DNA of 18,944 bases from an uncultured Collinsella sp. (GCA_900552345.1 URZN01000002.1:1-18944), one strand, 5' to 3'. Counted from the first letter of the stretch, positions 7,081-15,148 are shown. Made by a program: numbers and translations. The notes: generated by a model from the letters alone, not told the origin.

Positions 7081-8265
7081 GTGGGCAAGGCGAAGGCTAA
7101 GGCGAAGAAAAAGACGACGGGGGCGCGGGCTAAGCGCGATCGTCGTCGGAAGCTTGCGACCGAAGCTCCCGCGTCTGCCGAGGAGCTGCTGGCAAGCGTG
7201 CCGGGACTCGATGCGCTGCAGGATGTTCCGGCGTTCGACGATCTGCCGGTCGATGATGCTCAGCGGGCTGCCTTCGATGATTTTTGTGCTCGGGCCGAGG
7301 AGCCCGAGCAGATGCAGCTTGGTGCCGTGGTGCGCCTGGATCGTGGGTTTCCGCTGGTGGCGACTGCCGATGACACCTTTCGTGCCGAGCATGCCGTGGG
7401 GTTTGCCAAGTCGCGTGGCGAGGACGAGGTTCTGCTGCCCGCCGTGGGCGACCGCGTGGCGGTGCGTCGTGCGCCCGGGCACGACATGGGCGTGATCGAG
7501 TGCGTGCTGCCACGCCGCACGAGTTTTGAGCGCTGGCGCGGACGCGCTCGCGGCGAGCGTCAGGTGCTTTGCTCCAACGTGGATAGCGTGCTGATCGTGC
7601 AGGCGCTCGGCGCCGGCGAGGTACTGCTCGACCGCGTGGCGCGCTCGCTGGTGTTGGCACTCGACTGCGATGCCGAGCCGGTGGTGGTACTCACCAAGGC
7701 CGACCGCTGCGACGCCGATGAGCTCGAGCGCGATCTGGACCGTGTGCACCGCTTGGTGGGTCCGGACGTGCGCGTGATCGTGACGTCCTCTGCCGAGGGT
7801 CGTGGCCTGGATGAGGTGCGCGCCTGCGTGCCCGCCGGGAGCTGCGCCATGATCTTGGGTGAATCGGGTGCTGGCAAGTCGACGCTGCTCAACGCGCTGC
7901 TGGGTCACGATACGTTGGCGACCGGCGGCGTACGTGAGCGCGATGACCAGGGTCGCCACACCACGGTCGCGCGCGTGATGGTGGCGCTGCCGGGCGAAGC
8001 CGGCGTTATTGCTGACGCGCCGGGCCTGCGCAGTCTGCCGCTCGTGGGGCATGAGCGGGGCTTGGCACGCGCGTTTCCCGAGATCGTCGAGGCGTCGCGT
8101 GCGTGCCGGTTTGGCGACTGCACGCATACCCACGAACCGGGCTGCGCCGTTCGCGAGGCCGAGGATGCCGGGCAAATCGACAGCCTGCGCCTGGAGACGT
8201 TCCAAAACCTGGCGTCATCCATGCGTGTGAGTGCTCAGATGCTCGATCCCGATGTCCATCTGTAA
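7081..8265 (+). CDS. rsgA: Ribosome small-subunit-dependent GTPase A
   Basis: Circularly permuted GTPase that helps late maturation of the 30S subunit and releases RbfA. The permuted motif order is clear: OB-fold region, N-x-D in NVDSVL, G4 TKAD at 205-208, G5-like SSAEG, then G1 GESGAGKST at 260-268, G2 region with QGRHTT and G3 DAPG at 312-315. The C-terminal zinc knuckle has Cys342, Cys347, His349 and Cys355 (C-x4-C-x-H-x5-C). I chose the GTG at 7081 because ggagg at 7071-7075 lies five bases upstream and because longer versions would begin inside the preceding terminator. The resulting 394 residues exceed the usual 290-350 owing to a Lys/Arg-rich, probably disordered N-terminus (about 1-70), which may bind rRNA. 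Single gene with its own terminator. Confidence 0.95.
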   Translation: MGKAKAKAKKKTTGARAKRDRRRKLATEAPASAEELLASVPGLDALQDVPAFDDLPVDDAQRAAFDDFCARAEEPEQMQLGAVVRLDRGFPLVATADDTFRAEHAVGFAKSRGEDEVLLPAVGDRVAVRRAPGHDMGVIECVLPRRTSFERWRGRARGERQVLCSNVDSVLIVQALGAGEVLLDRVARSLVLALDCDAEPVVVLTKADRCDADELERDLDRVHRLVGPDVRVIVTSSAEGRGLDEVRACVPAGSCAMILGESGAGKSTLLNALLGHDTLATGGVRERDDQGRHTTVARVMVALPGEAGVIADAPGLRSLPLVGHERGLARAFPEIVEASRACRFGDCTHTHEPGCAVREAEDAGQIDSLRLETFQNLASSMRVSAQMLDPDVHL

Positions 8266-8282
8266 TTGAATCTACCTATGAC

Positions 8283-8317
8283 AGCCGTCTCCCAATGGTA
8301 CGGGAGGCGGCTTTTTT
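8283..8317 (+). terminator. Intrinsic terminator of rsgA
   Basis: An 11-bp stem (8283-8293 with 8302-8312, one G-T pair) with an eight-base loop is followed by six Ts and ATT. It lies 18 bases after the rsgA stop and separates rsgA from the pilus operon. Confidence 0.9.
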
Positions 8318-8355
8318 ATTGCCGATGCGCCCCTAAACGTGCGTTTTGCTGACGT

Positions 8356-8501
8356 GCTGACCAAAACCTTGCCACGAGCTTGACGGGCCGGTCAGCTTTT
8401 GGTCGGCAATTGGTTTGACACTCAAAACCAAGATCGCGATCGCACCGTTTTGCTGCTTGCCCGCTCGGACAATGGTGCTACGGGCATCCGCCCGGTGCTA
8501 C
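8356..8501 (+). promoter_or_regulatory. Upstream region of the Tad operon with inverted and direct repeats
   Basis: An 11-bp inverted repeat (8356-8366 gctgaccaaaa with 8397-8407, one G-T pair) is followed by a perfect -35-like TTGACA at 8415-8420, though no good -10 lies 16-18 bases downstream. Closer to the gene, cgggc-atcc-gcccg (8481-8494) forms a short hairpin, and ggtgctac occurs twice (8474-8481 and 8494-8501), 20 bases apart. The region probably carries the operon promoter and control sites, but I cannot fix the start of transcription. Confidence 0.4.
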
Positions 8502-8517
8502 CTTGAGAGGAGCGGCC

Positions 8518-9177
8518 GTGAACAAGAGCAAGCGCATCGCCATCAGTCTGGCCGCGGGCGTGCTTGCCGCGGCGCTCTGCATGGTCTACAGCTCGTCGAT
8601 TCGCTCGCAAGCCGAGCAGGCCCAGGCCGAGACGCTGGCCAAGTACGGCGGCGATCGCGTCGAGGTGTGCGTCGCGGCACGCGATATCGATGCGGGCGAG
8701 ACGCTCGACGAGACCAATGTCATAACCCAGGAATGGCTGGCGAGCCTACTGCCGCGCGATGCGGCGACCGAGTTGCGCCAGGTGCGCGGCGACGTGACGA
8801 CCTCACGCATCCCTAAAAATGCCGTGATTTGCGATGTCTACACCAAGGCCGAAAGCCACACGCTCGAGGTGCCCAAAGGTAAGGTCGCCGTTTCGGTGGC
8901 GGTCGATGCCGAGCATTCGGTCGGGGGCGCCACGGGCGTGGGCAGCTACGTGGACGTGTACGTGCAAAAGGACGGCGTAACCGATCGGCTGTGCGGTGCG
9001 CGCGTGATCGATACCAGCGAAGAGGCCGGCGCCACGCGCGAAGGCAAGATCGAATGGGTGACGCTGGCGGCCGACCCCGAAGACGTTAAGGAATTGCTGG
9101 GGGCCTCGGGCAAGGGGGCGGTCAGTTTGACGATTCCCGCCACGGTGCGCGGCAAAAAGAGCGGAGGCGACGAGTGA
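8518..9177 (+). CDS. cpaB: Flp pilus assembly protein CpaB/RcpC
   Basis: 219 residues starting at GTG 8518, five bases after the Shine-Dalgarno gagaggag (8505-8512). Residues about 7-28 form one N-terminal membrane anchor (RIAISLAAGVLAAALC). Residues about 47-110 form a SAF domain (VEVCVAARDIDAGETL and then VITQEWL), followed by the RcpC/CpaB region with VAVSVAVDAEHSVGG and GSYVDVYV. In Gram-negative Tad systems this protein works with the outer-membrane secretin; here no secretin is seen, so it probably acts between the membrane and cell wall of a Gram-positive-type envelope. It is the first gene of the pilus operon, and its stop overlaps the start of tadZ by one base. Family membership is well supported by domain order and position. 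Confidence 0.88.
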   Translation: MNKSKRIAISLAAGVLAAALCMVYSSSIRSQAEQAQAETLAKYGGDRVEVCVAARDIDAGETLDETNVITQEWLASLLPRDAATELRQVRGDVTTSRIPKNAVICDVYTKAESHTLEVPKGKVAVSVAVDAEHSVGGATGVGSYVDVYVQKDGVTDRLCGARVIDTSEEAGATREGKIEWVTLAADPEDVKELLGASGKGAVSLTIPATVRGKKSGGDE

Positions 9178-10820
9178 TGAAGGCGATCTGGCTTGCATGC
9201 TGCGCGTGTGGTGATTACGGATTGCTGCAGCGGGAAGTCGAGGGCCGCGATGCGGGCGCGCAGGTGCTTCGCGTGGGTGACCTGGATGGGCTGGTGTCCA
9301 TGGCGCGGGCGTTTCCGTCGCGTCGCGGGGCGGCGATTATCGCGGCAGCCCTGTTCGATGCCGAAGACGTGCGAAAGACCGTTGCGCGCCTGACGGCCGA
9401 GGGCCGCGTGAGCCGCGTGGTCGTACTGATAGAGACGCTCGATCCTTCGGATATCGAGGGGCTGTTTCGCGCAGGGGCGACCGAGGTTATCGCTGCGCGC
9501 AGCATATGCGGCAACGGGCGCGCGGGCGAGGGAACGGTTGATTGCGACCGGTGTCTGACGATTGAGCCCGATGCTTTTGTTGATAGGGAACCCGGGGCGC
9601 CTCGCGCTACAAGAGGCCCGCGTGTTGATGATTGTGGAAAAGCGGAAGCCGAGCATGGTCGGTGTCCCCGGGACCCCCTTGCATACGATGAAGTCGGAGA
9701 GCCGGTGCCGTATGGCGAGGATCTTTTGGCTGTAGATATGGGATACGTGCATGGCGTGAGCCTGGTCGATGAGCTCGACGAGGTTGAGGGACTTGCCGGG
9801 AACGACAATGTTCGTGTCGATGCGACCGTGAAGTCCCCAGATTCGGCCCCACGGACCGAGCAGCCTGCCATGCCGGCTTGGGCGCAGCATATGAGCGCTG
9901 CCGGGGAGACGGGGACGTTGCCGCCCGTGCCGGCGCCGCCTGCCCCCACGCCGTCGGCGGATGCCGCCGCTTCGTCGCATCGAGCCCCGGTTGTCTGCGC
10001 CGTCTCGGGTTCGGGCGGTTGCGGCAAGTCGACGATCGTCGCCGCCATGGCGCACGCGGCGTCGCTGCTGGGCCTGCGTGCTGCCGTGCTCGACTTGGAC
10101 CTGATGTTTGGAAACCTCTACGACCTGTTGGGCGCCGATGCCCCGCATGACATGGCGACGCTTATCGAGCCATCGGCTGCGGGCGCACTCGCCGAATCGG
10201 ACATCGTGGCCGCCTCGATGCGCGTGGCCCCGGGCGTCACGCTTTGGGGCCCGGTCGCCGCGCCCGAACAGGCCGAGCTCATGGCGCGTCCGGTGGAGCT
10301 GTTGCTCGATGTCTTGCGCCGCGAATCCGACGTGGTGCTTGTCGACACCTCGGTCTTTTGGGGCGACGCCGTGGCGGCCGCGGTGGCGGCGAGCGACCGC
10401 TGCCTGGTCGTGGGCGATCCATCGGCGTCGTCTGCGACGTCCGCGGCACGCGTTATCGAGCTGGCGAGCCGTGTGGGCGTGCCGCGTACGCGCATGAGCG
10501 CCGTATTCAACCGGTTTGGCGCGCGCGGCGCTGACGAGGATGTCGCCATGCGCTTTGAGATTACCTGCGCGTTGAGCTCCAAGATCCGCATTGCCGACGG
10601 CGGGCAGGACTTGGCGGCGCTCATGGCGTTCGGCCGTGCTGACGAGGCAGTGGGCCAGACCAGCGCTTTTGCCACCAGCGTACGCGAAGCCACGCGCAAG
10701 ATGCTCATGGAGCTGGGCTGCGCCGTCGGTCCCTGGAGTGACATGGTCACCGACCGCGCGACGCGCACCGAGCGCCCGCGTATCCGTCTTCCCTGGTCGC
10801 GCGAGGGTGATTCGCGATGA
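9177..10820 (+). CDS. tadZ: TadZ/CpaE-like ATPase with receiver-like N-terminus
   Basis: 547 residues. The N-terminal part (about 1-125) looks like a degenerate receiver domain. A long variable, Pro/Ala-rich linker (about 125-265) includes PPVPAPPAPTPSAD. The C-terminal part is a MinD/ParA-type ATPase with the P-loop SGSGGCGKST at 277-286, switch region DLDLMFGNL and Walker B-like VVLVDTS. The 'signature' lysine of the deviant Walker A box (K-G-G-x-G-K) is replaced, as is known for atypical TadZ proteins, so ATP-dependent dimer switching may be altered. TadZ localises the pilus machine, often at a cell pole, and recruits TadA. ATG 9177 overlaps the cpaB stop (TGATG); a GTG three bases upstream is an alternative. 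Its stop overlaps tadA by four bases. Confidence 0.87.
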   Translation: MKAIWLACCACGDYGLLQREVEGRDAGAQVLRVGDLDGLVSMARAFPSRRGAAIIAAALFDAEDVRKTVARLTAEGRVSRVVVLIETLDPSDIEGLFRAGATEVIAARSICGNGRAGEGTVDCDRCLTIEPDAFVDREPGAPRATRGPRVDDCGKAEAEHGRCPRDPLAYDEVGEPVPYGEDLLAVDMGYVHGVSLVDELDEVEGLAGNDNVRVDATVKSPDSAPRTEQPAMPAWAQHMSAAGETGTLPPVPAPPAPTPSADAAASSHRAPVVCAVSGSGGCGKSTIVAAMAHAASLLGLRAAVLDLDLMFGNLYDLLGADAPHDMATLIEPSAAGALAESDIVAASMRVAPGVTLWGPVAAPEQAELMARPVELLLDVLRRESDVVLVDTSVFWGDAVAAAVAASDRCLVVGDPSASSATSAARVIELASRVGVPRTRMSAVFNRFGARGADEDVAMRFEITCALSSKIRIADGGQDLAALMAFGRADEAVGQTSAFATSVREATRKMLMELGCAVGPWSDMVTDRATRTERPRIRLPWSREGDSR

Positions 10821-12145
10821 GCTTGCAAACAAGGATTAAGGAAGCCGGTGCGGCCGCGGCGACAGTGCCTGTTGATGCGGGGCGCCACCGTGCCGTCAAG
10901 CGCCGCACCAAACGCGCCGTGATGGACCGCATGGGTTATGACGAGGTGGCGCGTATCAGCGCCTACATCGATCCGGCGCTCGCCCGCTCGGAATTGCGTC
11001 CTGCGGTGGAGGCGGCGCTCAACGTGGAGGAGCCGGGCGACCTGGCGACGCCCGAGCGCGAGACCATCATCGACGAGATTTTGGATGACGTGGTGGGCCT
11101 GGGCCCGCTGCAGCCGCTCATCGAGGACGACACCGTCACCGAGATCATGGTTAACGGCTGCCGATCGGCTTTCTTTGAGCGCGGCGGCGTCTTATATCCC
11201 ATCGAGCATGCATTTGAGGATGACGAGCAGATCCGCGTGCTCATCGACCGCATCATCTCGCCGCTGGGCAGGCGTATCGACGAGCGCAGCCCTATCGTCA
11301 ACGCTCGCCTCAAGACGGGCTATCGCGTCAACGCGGTGATCCCGCCTGTGGCGATCGATGGGCCAATCCTCACCATCCGCAAGTTCTCAGACCGCATCTG
11401 TTCGTTGGACGAGCTTGTGGGCCTGGGGTCGCTACCGCTTTGGTATGCGCAGCTGCTGTCGTGTGCGGTGTCGCTGCGCCAGGATCTGGCGGTTGCAGGT
11501 GGCACGGGGTCGGGCAAGACCACGCTGCTCAACGCGCTGTCGTGCGAGATATCCACCGGCGAGCGCATCGTGACGATCGAGGACTCCGCCGAGCTCAAGT
11601 TTGCGCATCACCCGCATGTGGTTCGCCTTGAGGCACGCGAGGCTTCAATTGAGGGCGAGGGCGCGGTGACAATCCGCGACCTGGTGACCAACGCCCTGCG
11701 CATGCGTCCCGACCGTATTGTGGTGGGTGAGGTGCGCGGTGCGGAATGTTGCGACATGCTGCAGGCCATGAACACCGGGCACGACGGATCGCTCACCACG
11801 CTTCATGCGGGCACCGAGCAGGAGACCGTGGTGCGTTTGACGCTGCTTGCGCGCTATGGCATCGATCTGCCGAGCGAGCTTATCGAGGAGCAGATTGCCA
11901 TGGCGCTCGACGGCATCGTGATGTCCGAGCGTCATGCGGACGGCAGGCGTTTCGTGTCCTCCTATTCGGGGGTGCGACGCGGCACGTCAGGCGGCGTGGA
12001 GCTTGAGCGCTACGTGACGTTCGATGCCGCCACGCGCACCTGGACGCTCGATCGCGAGCCTCCGTTTATCGCGGAGGGCCTGCGCTCGGGAACGCTCACG
12101 CATGAGGAGGTGGACGAATGGAGATCGTTGTGCCCCTCGTCGTAG
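10817..12145 (+). CDS. tadA: Tad pilus assembly ATPase TadA/CpaF
   Basis: 442 residues, cytoplasmic hexameric secretion ATPase of the VirB11/CpaF group that drives pilin assembly. The N-terminal domain (about 1-190) includes the typical [20 protein letters not shown] and EIMVNG. The ATPase core has Walker [10 protein letters not shown] from residue 228, the Asp box with IEDSAEL, Walker [10 protein letters not shown] near 300 with catalytic Glu, and the His box [11 protein letters not shown]. These are all intact, so it should be active. The ATG sits in the ATGA overlap with tadZ, and its 3' end overlaps tadB by 28 bases, indicating tight translational coupling. The motif set and the gene order leave little doubt. 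Confidence 0.95.
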   Translation: MSLQTRIKEAGAAAATVPVDAGRHRAVKRRTKRAVMDRMGYDEVARISAYIDPALARSELRPAVEAALNVEEPGDLATPERETIIDEILDDVVGLGPLQPLIEDDTVTEIMVNGCRSAFFERGGVLYPIEHAFEDDEQIRVLIDRIISPLGRRIDERSPIVNARLKTGYRVNAVIPPVAIDGPILTIRKFSDRICSLDELVGLGSLPLWYAQLLSCAVSLRQDLAVAGGTGSGKTTLLNALSCEISTGERIVTIEDSAELKFAHHPHVVRLEAREASIEGEGAVTIRDLVTNALRMRPDRIVVGEVRGAECCDMLQAMNTGHDGSLTTLHAGTEQETVVRLTLLARYGIDLPSELIEEQIAMALDGIVMSERHADGRRFVSSYSGVRRGTSGGVELERYVTFDAATRTWTLDREPPFIAEGLRSGTLTHEEVDEWRSLCPSS

Positions 12146-13044
12146 GGGGCTTGACGGGGCTTTCGGCCGCGGTGGCGTGTGGAGCGGAGCCTCGTGCGCC
12201 GCGCGTGCCGCCGGCGGAGCTGGTCAGCCATGCGCTTGAGTCGGTTGCCGAGAGGCTGCCGCGTGAGTTGGTAGAAAACGACCTGCTAAAAAAGATTGCC
12301 CACTCTTGGGCGGCGCTGATTTCGGCACATCGCGTTGGCCTTGTTATCGAGGATGACGAGGCGCGCCTGGCATGCTTGCTGCTATCGAGTGGTGTCTGCG
12401 GCATTGCCCTGACTGTCGTATCGCTGTCGCCCATCGGCTTTGTCCTCGGGCTGCTCGCACCGTTTGGCGTAGGCGCCGCTCGCGACACCTTCGACCGTCG
12501 CCGCGAGCAACACGATGTGGAAGAAGCCATGCCCGAGGCCTTTACGGCGCTCTCTATGTCGCTCGCCTCGGGCCATTCGCTGGCCCAGGGCATGAGGTTT
12601 GTGGGAACTCACGCGCAAGAGCCGGTGCATACCGAGTTTTTGCGCGTGGCGGCGGCGATCGACTGCGGCGTCTCGGCGACTGATGCGTTGGATGACCTAC
12701 TCGACCGTATCGATGCCCCCGGCCTTTCGCTTGTCACCTTGGCGCTCAAGGTGTCGCAGCGAACCGGTGCCCCGCTTGCCGACCTGCTATCCGAGGCGTC
12801 GAGCATGGTGGGGGAGCGCATTGAGCTCAAGCGCCGCCTGGACGTCAAGACATCGCAGGCGCGCATGTCGGCGCATATGGTCTCGGCGATGCCGGCGGGC
12901 ATGTGTGCGGTGCTGGCGCTGCTTTCGGCCGACTTTCGCCGCGGCCTTGCAACGCCGGCGGGTGCCGGTGCCGTGGTGCTGGGGCTCGCCCTCAACGCCG
13001 TTGCCCTGGTGGCCATCCGACGCATTATGCGGGTGGAGCTATGA
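12118..13044 (+). CDS. tadB: Tad pilus inner-membrane platform protein TadB
   Basis: 308 residues. It starts at ATG 12118 with aggagg just upstream (about 12105-12110), inside the 3' end of tadA. Membrane segments are near residues 5-20, two helices near 85-120 (LLLSSGVCGIALTVVSL and the following stretch) and two near the C-terminus (AGMCAVLALLS; AGAVVLGLALNAVALVAI). The central T2SSF domain (about 130-250) contains EEAMPEAFTALSMSLASGHSLAQG and VTLALKVSQRTGAPLADLL, characteristic of GspF/TadB proteins. With TadC it forms the membrane platform on which TadA acts. The stop overlaps the tadC start (ATGA). Confidence 0.9.
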   Translation: MEIVVPLVVGGLTGLSAAVACGAEPRAPRVPPAELVSHALESVAERLPRELVENDLLKKIAHSWAALISAHRVGLVIEDDEARLACLLLSSGVCGIALTVVSLSPIGFVLGLLAPFGVGAARDTFDRRREQHDVEEAMPEAFTALSMSLASGHSLAQGMRFVGTHAQEPVHTEFLRVAAAIDCGVSATDALDDLLDRIDAPGLSLVTLALKVSQRTGAPLADLLSEASSMVGERIELKRRLDVKTSQARMSAHMVSAMPAGMCAVLALLSADFRRGLATPAGAGAVVLGLALNAVALVAIRRIMRVEL

Positions 13045-13682
13045 GCGCCCTGGTCGGGGTCGCGGCGTGCCTGTGCGCGCTCAGCGTGTTTATCGTGACA
13101 GGACTCAATCGTGCGGACGCATGCAAGATCGCCCAGGTCTGCAAACGCGAGGCGCTGCTGGTTGTTGCGGCTGCCCGATCGGTGACCGATGTCCTGGTAG
13201 CACGGTTGAGGGGCATGCTCGGCACGGGTGGTACGGCGCAGGTGTCGCTCGGCGAGGTGTCCGAGATGATCGACGTGGTGCGTCTGGGGCTTTCGGCCGG
13301 CCTTTCGTTCGATGCGGCGCTTGAGGTTTTTTGCGCCAATCGCCGATCGACGTTGGCGCTCCGCCTTGAGCGAGCCTGCATGGCATGGCGGGTGGGCGTA
13401 GGGACGCGAGAGGATGAGCTTCTGGCGGCCGCGCGCGACCTGGATGTGCGGGCGCTCGAGACCTTTGCCATCACAGCGGGGCAGGCGCTTGCTCTCGGTG
13501 CCCCGCTTGCCGAGACGCTGGCGGCCCAAAGTCGCGAGATTCGCGCGGCCCATCGCGCCGCGGTCGAGCGCGAGATTGAGCGTGCGCCGGTCAAGCTGCT
13601 GATTCCCACCGGCACGCTCATCTTGCCGGCGTTACTTCTGTCCATATTGGGCCCGCTGCTGGGAGCAGGCGGGATGATGTAG
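13041..13682 (+). CDS. tadC: Tad pilus inner-membrane platform protein TadC
   Basis: 213 residues from the ATG in the ATGA overlap with tadB. An N-terminal hydrophobic segment (about 2-21) is followed by a shorter T2SSF domain with GEVSEMIDVVRLGLSAGLSFDAALE and ITAGQALALGAPLAETLAAQ. It ends in a C-terminal membrane segment with IPTGTLILPALLLSILGPLL. It is the usual partner of TadB and is somewhat shorter than the roughly 280-320 residues of Gram-negative TadC. Ten bases separate it from the flp pilin gene. Confidence 0.87.
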   Translation: MSALVGVAACLCALSVFIVTGLNRADACKIAQVCKREALLVVAAARSVTDVLVARLRGMLGTGGTAQVSLGEVSEMIDVVRLGLSAGLSFDAALEVFCANRRSTLALRLERACMAWRVGVGTREDELLAAARDLDVRALETFAITAGQALALGAPLAETLAAQSREIRAAHRAAVEREIERAPVKLLIPTGTLILPALLLSILGPLLGAGGMM

Positions 13683-13692
13683 GGAGGAATAC

Positions 13693-13926
13693 ATGAATAC
13701 GATGACTGACGTTGTTGACAAGGTCTGGAGCTTGGCGTTTTGCCAGTCAATTCACGCTCGCCAGCGTGCCGAAGAACTGCTGCGGGAGGAGAGCGCGCAG
13801 GGCACCACCGAGTACGCCATCCTAGTCGGTGTGCTCGTGGTGATTGCCATCATTGCCATCGTCGCATTTAAGGGCAAGGTCCAAGATTTATGGAGCGCTA
13901 TCAGCGAGGGCATCAACAGCCTGTAG
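13693..13926 (+). CDS. flp: Flp-type major pilin
   Basis: 77 residues. It starts at ATG 13693, five bases after ggagg (13683-13687). A long, mostly hydrophilic leader of about 37 residues ends at AQG, followed by TTEYAILVGVLVVIAIIAIV, the hydrophobic assembly helix with the conserved Glu40-Tyr41 pair of Flp pilins. The likely prepilin cleavage is after Gly37, giving a mature subunit of about 40 residues, usual for this family. It is the structural subunit of the pilus fibre. The leader is longer than the 20-26 residues common in Flp pilins; an internal ATG at 13702 would shorten it slightly. The prepilin peptidase needed is not in this window. Confidence 0.9.
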   Translation: MNTMTDVVDKVWSLAFCQSIHARQRAEELLREESAQGTTEYAILVGVLVVIAIIAIVAFKGKVQDLWSAISEGINSL

Positions 13927-14453
13927 AGGGCGCCCGTCCCGTCGGCGCGTTGCTGGTGCTCGCCTGTGCGGTCGTGGCGGTGGCAGTGGCGGTTTGGGGG
14001 CTTAACGCAGCACGGCAACAACGTTTAGGGGCTGCCGCGGATGTGGGATCGGGTTCGGCTGCGGCGTCTCAAATAGACGATGCGCGAGACGCGGCCGATG
14101 CGAATGTCGCCGTTACGGCGCAAACGTTCTTGCAAGCACTCGACGAGCGAGCGGACGCTGCAACGGGTTCATCTGCAAACAATGCCGTCGCTGTTCGTCT
14201 CGCATGGTCCGAGTGCCGACCGATGACCGAGGCGGCGGCGGATATGCTGCGTGCCTATCGCGAGGTGCCCACGGCGCAACTTGCTCTGAGCGGCTATCTC
14301 GACATCAAGGGCAACGTGTGGGGCGCCATCGTGCGTGACGGACGCGGCTGGGTCGATATGGTGACGGTTGCCGCGGATGCTGGTGATACTTCGTGTTGCC
14401 TGCGCGTGGTCCGCCTGACCCCGCAGACAACGAACTCAAAGGAGGGGTCGTGA
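13890..14453 (+). CDS. Unrecognised single-membrane-span protein of the Tad operon
   Basis: 187 residues; I do not recognise the family. The ATG lies inside flp, overlapping it by 37 bases, with only a weak aagg upstream, so translation is probably coupled to flp. A short basic N-terminus is followed by one membrane helix (about 19-40, ALLVLACAVVAVAVAVWGL). After that comes an Ala/Asp-rich, probably helical stretch (about 45-90) and a small C-terminal domain with YLDIKGNVWGAIVRDGRGWVDMVTV and a Cys-Cys pair near the end. The topology (short inside, large outside) fits a membrane-anchored factor facing the wall, perhaps a pilus assembly or minor component. It stops one base before the next gene's spacer and clearly belongs to the operon. 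Confidence 0.75.
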   Translation: MERYQRGHQQPVEGARPVGALLVLACAVVAVAVAVWGLNAARQQRLGAAADVGSGSAAASQIDDARDAADANVAVTAQTFLQALDERADAATGSSANNAVAVRLAWSECRPMTEAAADMLRAYREVPTAQLALSGYLDIKGNVWGAIVRDGRGWVDMVTVAADAGDTSCCLRVVRLTPQTTNSKEGS

Positions 14454-14454
14454 A

Positions 14455-14673
14455 ATGCATTATGTCCTGCGCGAGGAATCTGCCCAGGCAACGGTCGAAT
14501 ACGCCATCGTCACGGTGGCACTGCTTTCCATCGTGCTGGCGATCGCAGGGCTTTGGCGTGCCGGTGCCGATGGGCGCTTGGCGGCGCTGGTCGAGCGGAC
14601 GGCATCTCACGGCGTCACCTCGACATCGGTTGTCGACGCTGCTGCGGGTGCTAAGGACATCGTGCTGTATTGA
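14455..14673 (+). CDS. Second small pilin-like protein (TadE/Flp-like N-terminal helix)
   Basis: 72 residues. It starts at ATG 14455, nine bases after ggagg (14441-14445) and one base after the previous stop. The N-terminus MHYVLREESAQATVEYAIV continues into a hydrophobic helix (AIVTVALLSIVLAIAGLW). This is very close to the Flp pilin pattern REESAQGTTEYAI, with the same Glu and Tyr, but with a leader of only about 11 residues and no Gly at the cleavage position. It may be a minor pilin or pseudopilin. Its C-terminal part (ALVERTASHGVTSTSVVDAA) differs from Flp. The stop overlaps an ATG in another frame (TGATG), see the next gene. Confidence 0.8.
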   Translation: MHYVLREESAQATVEYAIVTVALLSIVLAIAGLWRAGADGRLAALVERTASHGVTSTSVVDAAAGAKDIVLY

Positions 14674-15148
14674 TGTTGCGCGCGAGGACCGGGCTCAGTC
14701 TACGGTCGAGGCGGCATTCCTGCTGCCGACGTTTCTGACGCTCGTCCTGTTTGCGCTGCAGCCGGTGTGCCTGCTCTATACACGCGCGGTCATGGAGTCT
14801 GCCGCCGCCGAGACCGCGCGGCTCATGACCACGACGACGGTGGGGGATGACGAGGATATTAAGGAGTTTGCCCGCCGCCGTCTTGCCGCGGTTCCCGACG
14901 TTTCGATTTTTCATGCCGGCGGGTCCCTGTCGTGGGATATCGAGCTTGGTCGGGCCGATGCGGGCGGCGTCTCGTCCGTTTCCGTTACCGGCGAGGTTAA
15001 ACCGCTGCCCGTGATCGGTGCGTTTGCGCAGGCTATGGGTAGCGCAGGCCATAACGGCTATGTCGAGCTTAAGGTCGACGTCTCGTATCGATCGCGTCCC
15101 GAGTGGCTGGAGGGAGATTATGATTCATGGATTGCTGCATGGGATTAA
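14648..15148 (+). CDS. TadE-like pilus protein; start codon frame disturbed
   Basis: The open frame encodes IDVAREDRAQSTVEAAFLLP followed by a membrane helix (TFLTLVLFALQPVCLLYT) and an extracytoplasmic region with AAAETARLMTT and RSRPEWLEGDYD, typical of TadE-like proteins. The expected start, the ATG at 14673-14675 that overlaps the previous stop (TGATG), is in a different frame. If two bases of the run CGCGCG just after it were absent, it would read MLREDRAQSTVE, parallel to the MHYVLREESAQATVE of the gene before. As sequenced, only GTG 14648 (no ribosome-binding site) or ATT 14669 is available in frame, so the given start is provisional. Either a phase-variable or damaged start or a sequence error is likely. 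The end overlaps the next gene by 29 bases. Confidence 0.75.
   Translation: MLRTSCCIDVAREDRAQSTVEAAFLLPTFLTLVLFALQPVCLLYTRAVMESAAAETARLMTTTTVGDDEDIKEFARRRLAAVPDVSIFHAGGSLSWDIELGRADAGGVSSVSVTGEVKPLPVIGAFAQAMGSAGHNGYVELKVDVSYRSRPEWLEGDYDSWIAAWD

Noticed and set aside
7036..8205. A 389-codon reverse open frame opposite rsgA
   Set aside because: It is the codon mirror of a certain gene, and its C-terminus runs into the preceding terminator region.
8415..8450. TTGACA as a complete sigma-70 promoter for the pilus operon
   Set aside because: No -10-like sequence lies at 16-18 bases; kept only as part of the regulatory region.
8946..10832. A 628-codon reverse open frame across cpaB and tadZ
   Set aside because: It is antisense to tadZ, which has a clear ATPase domain. 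The stretch opposite the tadZ linker (about 9600-9850) looked somewhat protein-like, but I could match it to no family.
14673..14738. A 21-codon ORF from the TGATG overlap
   Set aside because: It is Arg/Ser/Cys-rich with no likely function; better explained as the displaced start of the TadE-like gene.
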